NCBI GenBank assembly: GCA_030770535.1
Contig: JASVEC010000003.1
Coordinates: 310,001 to 374,000, forward strand
Source of the DNA: Batkoa obscura
Lineage: Eukaryota > Entomophthoromycota > Entomophthoromycetes > Entomophthorales > Batkoaceae
Reading direction: 5' to 3'
Length of the DNA: 64,000 nucleotides
Below are positions 35,606 to 45,743 of the stretch, piece after piece; positions within the stretch are counted from its first letter, which is position 1, and every line of letters starts with the position of its first letter. A program made the position numbers and the translations under genes. Below the pieces are notes generated by a model. That model saw only the letters and a list, made by a program, of their open reading frames with translations, made no database searches and was not told where the DNA came from.

Positions 35606-37104
35606 TATTACTTATTGGTGATAGGGTTCTTTTTAATATTATTTATTAGGAAGACAAAATGATATCTTACTTTAGTTTATTTTACGAATTAATTTCAGTT
35701 ACGTAAGATAGAATATTAATGAATTGTTAAGAGATAAATTGACTCAATAAAATCCCTTTACTTAGTTAATAGATTTACTTTAATTTGTTGATTTTTTTAA
35801 TAAGAAAATGCTATTGCTTTTTTTGGATTACACATCATCTATTGACCATTTATTAAGCAGCTTGAAATTTAAAAATATCGTCTAATAACATCTTTGAAAA
35901 ATATAGTTACAAATTAACATTCTTTATTCTATCAAATAGTAACAACTTATTTTAAAAGATTGAATATTTTTATTATTAAAGTTAATAAAAAAAGTACATT
36001 AAAAAAAGTATAAAATAATTAAAAACTAGACATTTATATTTTTTTTAAAATAAAGCAAATAACTTAATACAATTAACTATATGGGGATGTTTTTTAGTTT
36101 CATCACTTTTTCGGATTTTTAAGCGCTATTTAAGTGGAAAGTTTGTTAGTAAAATTCTTAAACAAAAAAATATATCTTCATATGTATATTTGAAGTGTAA
36201 GTTGAGTTTTAAAATGACCATATAAATATAAAATGAGTTGACTGTTAATAGATAGAATTAAATGTTTAGTAATTGATAGAAGAACTCATTATGTGAAATT
36301 AATTAATAAAGAAATAAAAGTGAAGGGAAGTTATCTTTAAATTTTTACGATTAAAAGATATTAAAAGTAGCTTTAATGATTCTAACCTAACTAAATAATC
36401 TTATAATTTTTTAATATTTAGATAGTGACTTAGTTATTATAAACAAATAATCATCATATTAATATCATAAAAGCAAATAACGGTTTTAAACTAATAGTTT
36501 AGATAAGAAACATTAGAATAAATCTTATTAAACATTGAATGACTGTTAAGATTAAAGATAATGGTCATAATGAAATTAAGAACAATAATTATATTTGATC
36601 AATAATAAGATTAAATAATAACTTTATAAAATAATAATGAAATTGATATTGATATTAAAAAATCAATTTAATATTAAACTATCGTTGAATCTTTATCTAT
36701 AATTATCAATCAATTAATCGATCTAAATAAAATAGATTTGAAATAAACAGTATTAGGATTAATTAACATATTAAAAGTAACTATAAAGTTGAGTTTTAAT
36801 TTAGTTAATAGTAAATACTAAATATATGTTAAAAAACAGTTATCTCAAATGAAATTAAACCCATTTTCTTAATATTAATATCTATTATAGCATATTTTTT
36901 AATATTACCTTCGAGTATACTATGTAGATCTTCAAATTAAAGCTAAACTATTTTTTATAAAAGAGATTTAAAAACTAGCCTTTTATTTAAAAAACGGATC
37001 GGATATGAATGTAAATCAATAAATAAATCAAACTTAATAAATATCAAAAAAAAGCTATCAATATTTAAAATCAATTCTTTATTTAATCTCACTTCAATTA
37101 ATCA
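35606..37104. other. gene-free region
   Basis: About 1.5 kb of AT-rich DNA with one GGGGATGT element at 36083-36179 and nothing else recognised. Confidence 0.45.
36083..36179 (-). mobile_element. 97-bp MITE-like element
   Basis: GGGGATGTTTTTTAG start, core AAGCGCTATTTAAG, degenerate right end ATATCTTC, flanked by ATAT on both sides. Confidence 0.7.
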
Positions 37105-37113
37105 TATAAAATA
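37105..37113 (+). promoter_or_regulatory. TATA-like element
   Basis: TATAAAATA, 28 bases before the ATG at 37133; close for a TATA box, so tentative. Confidence 0.3.
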
Positions 37114-37132
37114 AAATAACATAAAAAGTACA

Positions 37133-37645
37133 ATGTCGAAACTTATCATCTTATTCTATCTCTTCTATCTATCACTAAATGGTTACATCCACACTTTAAG
37201 TGACACACATAAAGGTTCATTAATCCGAAGAGAAGTCAGTGGCTTAACATTTAACAAATTAGATGACAAAGCTATAGAGGAACCTGACAATGAGGACGAT
37301 AATAGTGGGGAATATGATTTCAGTGTTCGAGAACTCAACAAATATGTTGAAAGAGTGGAACAAAGTAAACAAAGCTATAATCGACTAGAACTAGAACTAT
37401 ATGAAAAAGAAAAAGAATTATTAGCAAGTAAAAAGAAGGTAGCTTTAGCCGAAAGTATCTTAAAATATCATCAAGATAATTTAGAGAAATATCAAAAACT
37501 ATTGAATGAAAGGGAAAAGAAATATCATCATGATATGGAGCAAAAGATTCATCAAAAAGTTAAAATAGAAAAGGAATTAAGGGAGAAAAAATTATTACAA
37601 TTTGAGATGGAAGAGAAAAAACGACGATTGTTAGCTGGATTGTAA
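37133..37645 (+). CDS. secreted coiled-coil protein, unknown
   Basis: An intronless 170-residue protein that I do not recognise. Residues 1-20 form a signal peptide (hydrophobic LIILFYLFYLSL, then a small polar region). RR at about 32-33 before EVSG could be a dibasic processing site. An acidic stretch (EEPDNEDDNSGE) follows, and from about residue 65 to the end it is a Lys/Glu/Gln-rich heptad-like sequence, probably one long coiled coil of about 100 residues. There are no cysteines after the signal peptide. It lies alone between long spacers. It could be a secreted or ER-lumen scaffold; no function can be assigned. Confidence 0.65.
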   Translation: MSKLIILFYLFYLSLNGYIHTLSDTHKGSLIRREVSGLTFNKLDDKAIEEPDNEDDNSGEYDFSVRELNKYVERVEQSKQSYNRLELELYEKEKELLASKKKVALAESILKYHQDNLEKYQKLLNEREKKYHHDMEQKIHQKVKIEKELREKKLLQFEMEEKKRRLLAGL

Positions 37646-38112
37646 AGATAAACAAGTGGGATAGTTGTGTTGAGTATTTATTTAAAATAAATTGCAATTA
37701 ATTTTGGATTTTTTAGAATTTGTTTTTAATTATTTACTTGTTTTACTTAAATTGTATTATTTTATTGCTAATAAGTTTTATACTTGATTGACCTGGATAA
37801 AACTAATTTTACTTTAATCCATTTTATTCATAAATCTTGAAAATAAACTAATATTAATATCATTTAAATTCATTAATATTAAAATTTATATAGTAATTGT
37901 TCAATTTAAATTCCATTTATTTTTACCCTTTAATTAGTTTAAGGCATAAAATGAAGTCAATAATCCCAAGAATGAGAGGGGAAAAGACATCAAAGATAAC
38001 CACAATTGGGGGGAAAAATTAAAAATGCTTTAAAACTTTTAAAATCTTCATAAAGAGCATAAACTTCATTAAAACTCATAAAAAAAGAATTTAATCTGTC
38101 AAAATAAGTAGA
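37646..38112. other. intergenic spacer
   Basis: AT-rich spacer; nothing recognised before the TATA box at 38113. Confidence 0.45.
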
Positions 38113-38120
38113 TATAAAAA
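38113..38120 (+). promoter_or_regulatory. TATA box
   Basis: TATAAAAA, 52 bases before the preferred ATG at 38172. Confidence 0.5.
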
Positions 38121-38171
38121 GATTCTAAATTGACATCAAAAAACTGTAACTTTATTATTCTAATTTCAATA

Positions 38172-38825
38172 ATGTTATTCAATATGAATTGTTGTCCTTT
38201 GATCTTCTTACTCCTAATTAATTTCAGTTTAAGTTTAACTACAAATTTTGGCACAGGTTCTGATTTAACTTTAGCCAAATTAAGTCAAATTTTCCAACCT
38301 TGTGGAGTAGAAAATAGTATAGCACCTGGGGAAAACATATCATGTTCAAAGGCATTACCATTGATTCAATCTGCCGCTTCTAAATACTCTTTAACTACCA
38401 ATGAACAATTAGCCTTTTACTTATCCACCATAGCCATTGAATCTGGTAATCTTTCTTTTAACAAAAATCACTTCCCTGGACGTATAGGTCAAGGAACATA
38501 CAGTATGTTAATGAGTGCTAACTTATATGCATTCTACAAAACTGAAATTAATAACAATTCTATTCAATATAATGAAAATGATGATAATTCAAAAGCCCAA
38601 TTATTAAATTATTTAAATCAAAATGGGCTCTACTTTTTACCAGGCGCTTGGTGGATTGCTAAAGGGGCTGGGCAAATTCAAAATCCTTCTTGTAATTCAT
38701 TGACAAACGATTTGGTTAATGCTGATACTGGTAAAGTAGCTCAATTGTTTACTACTTGCTTAGGAGTTGATGGTACATCTAGGGTTTCCGCTTATCAAAA
38801 TGCTTTACAAGTGTTGAATTCTTAA
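38172..38825 (+). CDS. secreted lysozyme-fold / GH19-chitinase-like protein
   Basis: An intronless secreted protein of 217 residues from the ATG at 38172; a TTG reaches 14 codons further back but cannot be preferred. Residues 1-22 are a strong signal peptide (PLIFLLLINFSLSL). The mature part has helix-rich lysozyme-like features: LTTNEQLAFYLSTIAIESGNLSF, with Glu in AIESG at the place of the GH19 catalytic Glu (compare FxAxxAHET-G), then NHFPGRIGQGTYSML, GAWWIAKGAGQIQNPSC and TTCLGV. Four cysteines in the mature part allow two disulfides. The fold family is inferred from these motifs. It could hydrolyse chitin or peptidoglycan, or be an inactive effector. Confidence 0.5.
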   Translation: MLFNMNCCPLIFLLLINFSLSLTTNFGTGSDLTLAKLSQIFQPCGVENSIAPGENISCSKALPLIQSAASKYSLTTNEQLAFYLSTIAIESGNLSFNKNHFPGRIGQGTYSMLMSANLYAFYKTEINNNSIQYNENDDNSKAQLLNYLNQNGLYFLPGAWWIAKGAGQIQNPSCNSLTNDLVNADTGKVAQLFTTCLGVDGTSRVSAYQNALQVLNS

Positions 38826-38998
38826 AAAACTTTAATAAAATTGAATTTTTGTGTTAATATTTCTTTTATATAAAGAAAGTTTGTTGTTTATAGTAATAAT
38901 ATTAAAAGTAAATAGTAAAATATACTGAATCTAAAGATATTAAGATTTTGATTGAATGAATTCAAATAACTGGTAGTAAAATACAGATAATAGAATAT

Positions 38999-39095
38999 GG
39001 GGATATATTTTTTTGTTTAAGAATTTTACTAACAATCTTTCCGCTGAAATAGCGCTTAAAAGATGGAAAAAATAATGAAACCAAAAAACGCCCCC
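38999..39095 (+). mobile_element. 97-bp MITE-like element
   Basis: GGGGATATATTTTTTTG start, CGCTGAAATAGCGCTTAAAA core, GCCCCC end, ATAT flanks at 38995-38998 and 39096-39099. Confidence 0.75.
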
Positions 39096-39465
39096 ATATT
39101 GGCAATTTAATGCAATTTGATATCAAAAACATCAATGTTTATTTTTACTTTAAATTGGACTCATAAATTAAAAATGACATTACATTATGCAGTTTGACTA
39201 AACAAATAAAAGTTATTTTGTTATGTAATACAGCTACTCCAGTAATCATACATAACATTAATACAATTGACATGTATAATACCTTCTAAAGACATAGGAA
39301 TGTTGTCTTTTGTATGCCAAGGCATTTACTATAAACTCCGCATTGAGTCAAATTTAATTTTGCTTTGACTGAGTTTAAATTGAGCCAATTGAAACCTAGA
39401 GGGTATTTCATAAATGGAACTAAAGTAGTCAAGAAAGGGGGAGTTAAGTGTAAAATTAAAGATAT

Positions 39466-39563
39466 GAAGGATGTATTTTTTTGTTTAAGAATTTTACTAA
39501 CAAACTTTCCACTTAAATAGCGCTTAAAAATCCGAAAAAGTGATGAAACTAAAAAAAATCCAC
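39466..39563 (+). mobile_element. 98-bp MITE-like element, worn ends
   Basis: GAAGGATGTATTTTTTTG start, core AAATAGCGCTTAAAA, end AAATCCAC, ATAT flanks. Terminal GGGG is mutated to GAAG. Confidence 0.7.
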
Positions 39564-39822
39564 ATATCAATTTGACATTTTTAATGAATACAAACTAAAT
39601 AAATATTACCAAACTATTAGTTTATTAAAAATAATACAATCCAAATATAAAATGTTAAGCACTATATGATTTTATTTTATTTATCCAAAAAAAATTAAAA
39701 GGATATTTCGTATTTTTATATTTTTATATTTTTATCTATATCATAGTAAAAAAAGTATAGTATTTTAAAATGCTTAATGATCACATATGATGACTACAAA
39801 ATTGTTTATATCATATTAAAAC

Positions 39823-41460
39823 TTACATTACCTTAATCAAATCCTCATCAAGCTCACTCAGTTTAAATTCCACACCAACACCCATAAGTGATTGGTAATA
39901 ACCAACTCCTTCATCTTTCAACTCTATCTCTTCATCACCAACATCCATAACTGATTGATAAAATTCAGCTGCTTTATCAAACCTTTTGACGTGACGTAAA
40001 TCTCCGTTTGGATATTTATTATTTGGGTGCTTAAGCCTACAACCAACTTTAAAGCATTTGCCAGCAAAAGAACATTTTTTGAGACGATGACTAGGAAGGA
40101 TCTGTTTAGGATGATACAATTGGCAATCATAGCCAAGGCAATCATCTTCAAGGAAACATCTTACACCAATAATAGAATATGGATTTAGATTAGCATATCT
40201 ACGTAGCTTATGTATGTACATACAATCAGGGAGAGTGCATGCTTCATCGTATCTACAAATCATGGCTTCTTCAATAGGATGAACAAAAAGGCATTGTCTG
40301 GTTTTGTAACCTTCGCAAGCATTCCCATTTTCACATTTTTCAGTTGGATGAAAGTATGTACAGCTACTGTTATCACAGCCTGGAAAATTAATGCATTTGA
40401 TACGTTTAATATAATTGGGTTTGTAGTGATTATAGCTTTGAAATGAGGTTGAATTCACTACTGGTATTGGCATTGGTCCTGATCCTACTACTTTTGTTTG
40501 AATTGGCAATCCTGTACTAGATTGGCTGTTAATAGGGCTAGTCGCATGATTTTGCTTCTGTGGGTGCCTATTACGTGTAGGATAAGGATCACTTACATTC
40601 TTTCCTAAACGGGAGAAAACAGACGCATTTTTAATAATTGGCTGCTTACTACCAGTTTTTTTCTGGCTATCAGCATGAGGAGGCAATGGCGAGACGGGTG
40701 GGTTTTTGGAAAGCGTAGGCTGTTCTGCCTTAGTAGTAGTCTTTGAACTAGAGCGAATAAAAGAAATCTTCTCCTTTGTAGGAGTTGATTCCTTACGAGG
40801 TTGAGATTGTTGTCTAACATGATTACATGTTGATGGTTGATCAAACGGTGTGTTTGGTCGACCATTTCTAACAGCATCACTAGAGTCTTGGTCATTAGGA
40901 CTTAATGATGGTGCTTTGTTATTAGATGCAAGTTTAGAAGAGCGAGTAAAGGAAAGTCCTTTACTTTGAATTACCTCCTTAATTTTTGTAGTGTCAGAAT
41001 GTGAGCGCCTTTGACTTGGAGATCTTAATTCGTTTTCATAGTGTGGGTTACTGCGCTTAAATGATAACGAAGTTTTCCTTTCACTCCTATTTTCAAGAAA
41101 TCTTTCAGGCACCCTGGTGTTAGCAGATGAATTAAATGATATAGGCCTTCGGCGGATATCTGAGTCCTTATCCAAGTCTTTTCTTTCTGACATTCTGCTA
41201 TCTGGAGACCTGATGTGACGATTTTCGTTGCGATAGTTATTACGATTATCTGGTTGCTCCCTTTGGGGGCGGTGATCATTATTATTTTGGTGTAGGCGAG
41301 CCCTTGGAGTATGGGCTTCCTGCCTACGCACTGATTCTTTTTCAACAGTAGTTGTAAGGCTAGGTAAATCCTTAGGCGTTTTTATATCTTTGAAAGCTCT
41401 TAACAGGATACGAGAGTTACGAGCGCTTTCTTTAGTATTGTTAGTTGATGACATTTTCAA
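39823..41460 (-). CDS. Nab2/ZC3H14-type CCCH zinc-finger RNA-binding protein
   Basis: An intronless 545-residue protein. Residues 1-345 are disordered, rich in Ser, Arg, Asn and Pro, with four scattered short repeats of an SFxRSS type (about 108, 133, 170, 233). Residues 356-478 hold five tandem Cys-Cys-Cys-His fingers of the C-x5-C-x4/7-C-x3-H spacing typical of Nab2 and ZC3H14: 356-371, 376-394, 402-417, 435-450 and 463-478. Those proteins bind poly(A) and act in mRNA 3'-end length control and export, so a nuclear poly(A)-binding role is likely. The Nab2 N-terminal PWI-like domain is not apparent. A TATAAAAA box upstream sets it apart from ordinary housekeeping genes here. Confidence 0.78.
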   Translation of the reverse strand: MKMSSTNNTKESARNSRILLRAFKDIKTPKDLPSLTTTVEKESVRRQEAHTPRARLHQNNNDHRPQREQPDNRNNYRNENRHIRSPDSRMSERKDLDKDSDIRRRPISFNSSANTRVPERFLENRSERKTSLSFKRSNPHYENELRSPSQRRSHSDTTKIKEVIQSKGLSFTRSSKLASNNKAPSLSPNDQDSSDAVRNGRPNTPFDQPSTCNHVRQQSQPRKESTPTKEKISFIRSSSKTTTKAEQPTLSKNPPVSPLPPHADSQKKTGSKQPIIKNASVFSRLGKNVSDPYPTRNRHPQKQNHATSPINSQSSTGLPIQTKVVGSGPMPIPVVNSTSFQSYNHYKPNYIKRIKCINFPGCDNSSCTYFHPTEKCENGNACEGYKTRQCLFVHPIEEAMICRYDEACTLPDCMYIHKLRRYANLNPYSIIGVRCFLEDDCLGYDCQLYHPKQILPSHRLKKCSFAGKCFKVGCRLKHPNNKYPNGDLRHVKRFDKAAEFYQSVMDVGDEEIELKDEGVGYYQSLMGVGVEFKLSELDEDLIKVM

Positions 41461-41493
41461 ATAAATGAATAAACAAATGGTTAGTTTTCCCCC

Positions 41494-41502
41494 TTTTTAT
41501 AG
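41494..41502 (-). promoter_or_regulatory. TATA box
   Basis: CTATAAAAA followed by G-rich sequence on the minus strand, about 35-40 bases upstream of the ATG at 41460. Confidence 0.55.
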
Positions 41503-42227
41503 TTGAACTGTATCACTAAGTGAATGATTCATGAATTATAGTCCAATCACATTGTGATTATCCTTTTTTGAGGCTAAACACTGGAGGCTGGCAAGGGATT
41601 TGAATCCAATTTAATTTTCAATCACAAAACTGCTTTTATACAGTAGAATTTCACAATTAGCCAATCAGAGTTAAAGTATATGGTAAAGCTTAGCCCCTGT
41701 CATAAGTTGATCTGGACTGGCTTAAAAAAGCGAGTAGGAGTAATAGTTTATTTACAACACGAATTATGACATTAAATTAACTTCATCAGCGCTACTACAA
41801 TTTAAATTACAATTTACAGTTTATAGTTTTTTATCAATATTAATTATAGCAACTAATTATTAAGTTTAAATTTAAAATAGTTAACATTAATATAACTATG
41901 GTAGATTATTTGTATAATAAAATGTGCCGAAGTTTTATTTCTTGATACTTAAGCATATTGAATAGTTTACTATATTGTCCCATTTATTCAGTATACCAAT
42001 TTTCTAATTTTACTTGCGGAAAATCGCTTTCGTGTATTAAAAAGTCATATTTTAAAGTAACATAAGTAACGTCTTATCTTTGGTATCTCCACTAACACAC
42101 CTCTTATTTAAAATCATTTAATTACTACTATTTTTTAAAATTCTACAAAAAAAAAGTCTCTGGTATTTTATTAAACTTTATTTTACTAAACTTTATTTTA
42201 TTAAGATTTCACTTTCAAAAAAATAGT
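41503..42227. other. intergenic region
   Basis: AT-rich DNA between two minus-strand genes; a B-box-like stretch near 41609 was examined and rejected as a tRNA. Confidence 0.45.
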
Positions 42228-43928
42228 TTAATCTTGTTTTAATCTATTATCTTCACTATTTTTTGTAACAAAAGAGAATAAATAAGATACAAAACAGGTC
42301 AATGAATACAAACTAACTAAAACTAGTAAAAGTGTAACAAAATAAAGATCGATCCCATTAGCTTTTATGATTCCCATTTCTTCACTAACTGGTATCAAAT
42401 GTCTAATTTCACATGGTAGCTTTCCATCACTGGAAACATAAGGCTCAAACTCTCTACAAGCTTTTGCTGTATAGGCATGCTGTTCAAACAGATCAGCAGC
42501 TGAATTTTTTTTCTTACTATTATGATGGACAATCGTTTTCATCCTAATTATATTACTTTGAATCTGATTGTCTTTGTCTTGCATTACAGCCTCTATCTGA
42601 TCTAACAAGCTTTCGGACGTAAAAGTATCCAAATCAATAAACTGTCCAACTCCCATTTCTTCAATCTTACGTCCATTTCGAAACTGATCCCCAAATAGAG
42701 CTAGGCATAGGATTGGGGTACCTGCAAGTAATGCTTCAAAGGTAGACTCAGAGCCCCCATGAGATATAAATAGTTTAGTATTTTTGTGCTCCAAGATTGA
42801 CACTTGTGATGCCCAAGGCATTAATCTAATATTTGAATATTCATTATTAAATATATATTTTGTTTCAATTTGTTTGTTATTAATTGTTATATGTGTTGGA
42901 AAATCTTCTTGTCTTGTTCTCCCTAAACCCCAAATGATACCATCTATAAATCCATTGTCAATAGCTTGCATCGAAGCTTCTAATAATTTTTTTGCTAATG
43001 TAGCGTCTAGTATGGAATTTGATCCAAAAGCTATAAACAGTACCTTCTGATGAGAATTTAAGAAGTCTTCAAAGTCTTTTGACAGCATTTCTTTATTTTC
43101 AGAGACAATAGGTCCTAACTGATGAATATTAGGAACAATGGGTACGGCTGGCTCAAATCCAACAAATGTATTGGCAACCATTAAGCCATAATTCAGGTTC
43201 CCAAATACGTCTTTACCTCTGGGTAAATTATATTTCTCCTTGATCTTATTAATCTTTTTATTAAATGGTAGTAAATATCTCATCTCTAAAACCTGCTCAA
43301 CAATCAACTTATCAAACCTTTCAAAAAATGTCATTTTATCAGTATAAATCGGTCCATAACCCATACTCTTTGTAATATAAGGTGCTGTTACAAACCCCAT
43401 AATATCAGTAGTTTGAAGCCCAATGATCAATGGAATACCTAAGCTTCTTGAAGCATCTAAACAAGGATGAGACGCAAAATCACATACTATCATATCTGGT
43501 CTATGATCTTTTAAATACTTGATTAATGGCTCATACAATGTTGAATAAGATCTTTCCACCACAGGTATCAATGAAGTACTGATCCTTCGCATTGGATCAA
43601 ACTCTTTTTTCTTATTTGATAAATTCAAGCTCATGATATCTCGTATCTCTTCTGAGGTCATCATGGCTGGGCCAAGTGTATAATTGTTAAAAGTATACCC
43701 ACTCATAAAGGGCATGTTGTCCTCTAAAGCTATATAAATCACTTCGTGTCCTCTTTTATGTAAGACTTCACCAATTTCTAATATTGGTTTTATGTGAGAG
43801 CGACCACCAAAGCCTGAGTGCAAAGCTATCTTTAAATTACCGGAAGTAGGTAAATCAAAAGCCGATTGTTTGTTGCATGAGATTGAAATTAGTTGAAATA
43901 GAATTGGAAATAAAAAGTTTAGTTTCAT
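42228..43928 (-). CDS. UDP-glycosyltransferase (GT1), membrane-bound
   Basis: An intact intronless 566-residue GT-B fold enzyme of family GT1. Signal peptide at about 1-18; N-terminal acceptor domain from SGNLKIALHSGFGGRSHIKPILEIGEVL to about 275; C-terminal UDP-sugar domain with FIAFGSNS, LMPWASQVSILEH, FISHGGSEST and AGTPILCLALFGDQFRNG, the donor-binding signature of animal and fungal UGTs. A single hydrophobic helix near 528-555 should anchor it in the ER membrane, facing the lumen. It would transfer a sugar from a UDP-sugar to a small lipophilic acceptor that cannot be named. Its block from 42725 to 43885 is almost identical to the pseudogene at 23520-25223, and flanks diverge, pointing to gene conversion. 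Confidence 0.88.
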   Translation of the reverse strand: MKLNFLFPILFQLISISCNKQSAFDLPTSGNLKIALHSGFGGRSHIKPILEIGEVLHKRGHEVIYIALEDNMPFMSGYTFNNYTLGPAMMTSEEIRDIMSLNLSNKKKEFDPMRRISTSLIPVVERSYSTLYEPLIKYLKDHRPDMIVCDFASHPCLDASRSLGIPLIIGLQTTDIMGFVTAPYITKSMGYGPIYTDKMTFFERFDKLIVEQVLEMRYLLPFNKKINKIKEKYNLPRGKDVFGNLNYGLMVANTFVGFEPAVPIVPNIHQLGPIVSENKEMLSKDFEDFLNSHQKVLFIAFGSNSILDATLAKKLLEASMQAIDNGFIDGIIWGLGRTRQEDFPTHITINNKQIETKYIFNNEYSNIRLMPWASQVSILEHKNTKLFISHGGSESTFEALLAGTPILCLALFGDQFRNGRKIEEMGVGQFIDLDTFTSESLLDQIEAVMQDKDNQIQSNIIRMKTIVHHNSKKKNSAADLFEQHAYTAKACREFEPYVSSDGKLPCEIRHLIPVSEEMGIIKANGIDLYFVTLLLVLVSLYSLTCFVSYLFSFVTKNSEDNRLKQD

Positions 43929-44028
43929 TTTTCGAGAAAGACAAATTTTTAATTAAGTTGGATTTCAATAAATAGGAATGTTACATAATTAATTCAAGGT
44001 CTTCAATGCGTAATGGGAATTATTAGAA

Positions 44029-44121
44029 TTGTATGTATTTTTTTAAAAATTTTACTAATAATTTTTCCACTCAAATAGCGCTTAAAAATGGAAAAAGCGA
44101 TGAAACCAAAAAAACATCCCT
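44029..44121 (+). mobile_element. degenerate MITE-like element
   Basis: Left end mutated (TTGTATGTATTTTTTT), core CTCAAATAGCGCTTAAAA intact, right end ACATCCCT followed by ATAT. Confidence 0.65.
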
Positions 44122-44408
44122 ATATCTTATTCATTAGCCCAATGAGAGTATTGTTCTTTTTTATTATAAATATTGGCAAAATCTTTTAAATAAAAAGACT
44201 TAATAAAGTTAAAAAAGCAGCTTTTTAAATATAACTATAAGATATCTTAAAAATTCTGTACTATATTAAAGTAATCGTGTAGCTTTTATTATACAATAAA
44301 ATCATATATAGCTGGTGTAAAAAGCAACCTTTATGTATAATAACAATAAAGCATTATAAAATATTATAAAATTTAAAAAGTATTGTAGGCAATAGTACAT
44401 TAAATTTT

Positions 44409-44465
44409 AAAAAAATAAAAATAAAAATAAAAATAAAAATAAAAATAAAAATAAAAATAAAAATA
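44409..44465 (+). repeat. (TAAAAA)n microsatellite
   Basis: About nine perfect six-base units. Confidence 0.9.
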
Positions 44466-44499
44466 ATGGTTTTAAAAGATTACTTTTTATTAAACGTAC

Positions 44500-44880
44500 T
44501 ACCTGGCCTTAATTCACTCCCTTCCCCCGTCCACTTAATTTCCCCGGTGTTCTCTATTCACTATCTAGTTTAAGTTCTCTGCCAAGAGCCCTTGCACTTT
44601 CTGCTAGATTATAGGCTTTACAAAAAATTTACTATATTCAAATTTAATAAATCGACAATCTCATAGCTTTCTTTTAATCCTGTCTGTCTCCACTCGATGG
44701 GGAATCCTTTAGAGATTAGAAAGAAATATATCTCACCTTACCCCTCTACATTTACTAAGGGTAGTGACATGTTTGACTCTATTTCTACACTCTCAACCAG
44801 GCTCCTTTAAGTGCTACGACCACTTAGGTTCACTAATCTAAGTATTTGACATTTTATTTTAATCAATAGAGTATTTAGGG
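44500..44880. repeat. GC-richer segment 3' of a tubby-like gene
   Basis: Partner of 7290-7890: same place and orientation behind a tubby-like gene, with an alignable stretch around 44600-44740. No open frame. Confidence 0.4.
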
Positions 44881-45051
44881 GTAACGCTCTACAAAAGAAA
44901 AAAATACAAAGAAAACATCGAGTTTAATAAACACTTTATTACAGTCAATTAATTTTGAAAATGCCATCTATCGGTGTTTGGCAGCGGAATTAGCAACTAT
45001 TTAAATAGCAATGAATCCTTTTATCAACAAACTATAATATCTATAAATAAA

Positions 45052-45693
45052 TTAACGGCTTGAGCGTTTTTTGTCCTTGTGATTAACAATAATTATAGAT
45101 AAGGTAAATAAAAAAATATCCAAATTTTCTTCTCGAATACGACAATTCTGATTTAAGGTGTGCGTCTTAGATGGATAGGCATTATATATAAGAAGTTTGT
45201 TGAGAGAACATGAATCTAATAACGTCCATTTAAAACCAGAGTGTGTTGATATCCAAGTATATTTAATCACTTCTCCACTTACTTTATCCATAGTAATAAG
45301 GTAAGTCGGAATTGAATCCAAGGCTTTATATTTGAACGTAATAGCTGAATATCTTTCAGAGCAATAATTAAAAGCGATTATCTCGCAGCTTGTAGATAAT
45401 TCTGAAATAATACTATGGTTTAGTTTTAATATACATATATTCTGTTTGGTAAGATATTTTGCTTCTTTAGTTGATATTATACTTTTAAACGATACCCCAC
45501 TTTGCCTATTTACTATGTCTACTTGTTTTTCAAAAAATCCTCCAACTGTCACTGTATAGCTTGCTACTCTGATTGTTGGCTTACTTAATCCAGTAATAAC
45601 AGCATATTCGTTTTTTAATATTGTTGTAGGGCTTATAATCTGCTGAGATTTCCTTTTGTTGCTTATTATGCTTGTTAAAAAACTAAACCCCAT
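45052..45693 (-). CDS. tubby-C-like barrel protein
   Basis: An intact intronless 213-residue member, 26 kb from the main cluster. N-terminus Ser/Ile-rich without PPxY. Landmarks: VASYTVTVGGFFEKQVDIVNRQSGVSFKSI, TKEAKYLTKQNICILKLNH, CEIIAFNYCSERYSAITFKYK, PTYLITMDK, IKYTWISTHSGFKWTLLDS, LLIYNAYPSK, LNQNCRIREENLDIFLFTLSIIIVNH. All family strands and the last hydrophobic helix are present. The downstream flank resembles that of 8024-8686, which suggests the locus moved or was duplicated with flanking DNA. Confidence 0.68.
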   Translation of the reverse strand: MGFSFLTSIISNKRKSQQIISPTTILKNEYAVITGLSKPTIRVASYTVTVGGFFEKQVDIVNRQSGVSFKSIISTKEAKYLTKQNICILKLNHSIISELSTSCEIIAFNYCSERYSAITFKYKALDSIPTYLITMDKVSGEVIKYTWISTHSGFKWTLLDSCSLNKLLIYNAYPSKTHTLNQNCRIREENLDIFLFTLSIIIVNHKDKKRSSR

Positions 45694-45735
45694 TTTTTAC
45701 TTTGAATTTTATTATAACACAAATGTTACCTCTTG

Positions 45736-45743
45736 TTTATATA
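45736..45743 (-). promoter_or_regulatory. TATA box
   Basis: TATATAAA on the minus strand, about 43 bases upstream of the ATG at 45693. Confidence 0.5.

Larger units (their letters stand above)
38826..39822. other. spacer with two short elements
   Basis: About 1 kb of AT-rich DNA whose only recognisable content is two GGGGATGT-family elements. Confidence 0.5.
43929..45051. other. spacer with repeats
   Basis: Contains one MITE-like copy, a hexanucleotide microsatellite and a GC-richer segment (separate entries); no gene seen. Confidence 0.5.

Noticed and set aside
41600-41625. B-box-like GGATTTGAATCC considered as a tRNA on the minus strand
   Set aside because: No T-stem pairing, no A-box at the right distance and no acceptor stem.
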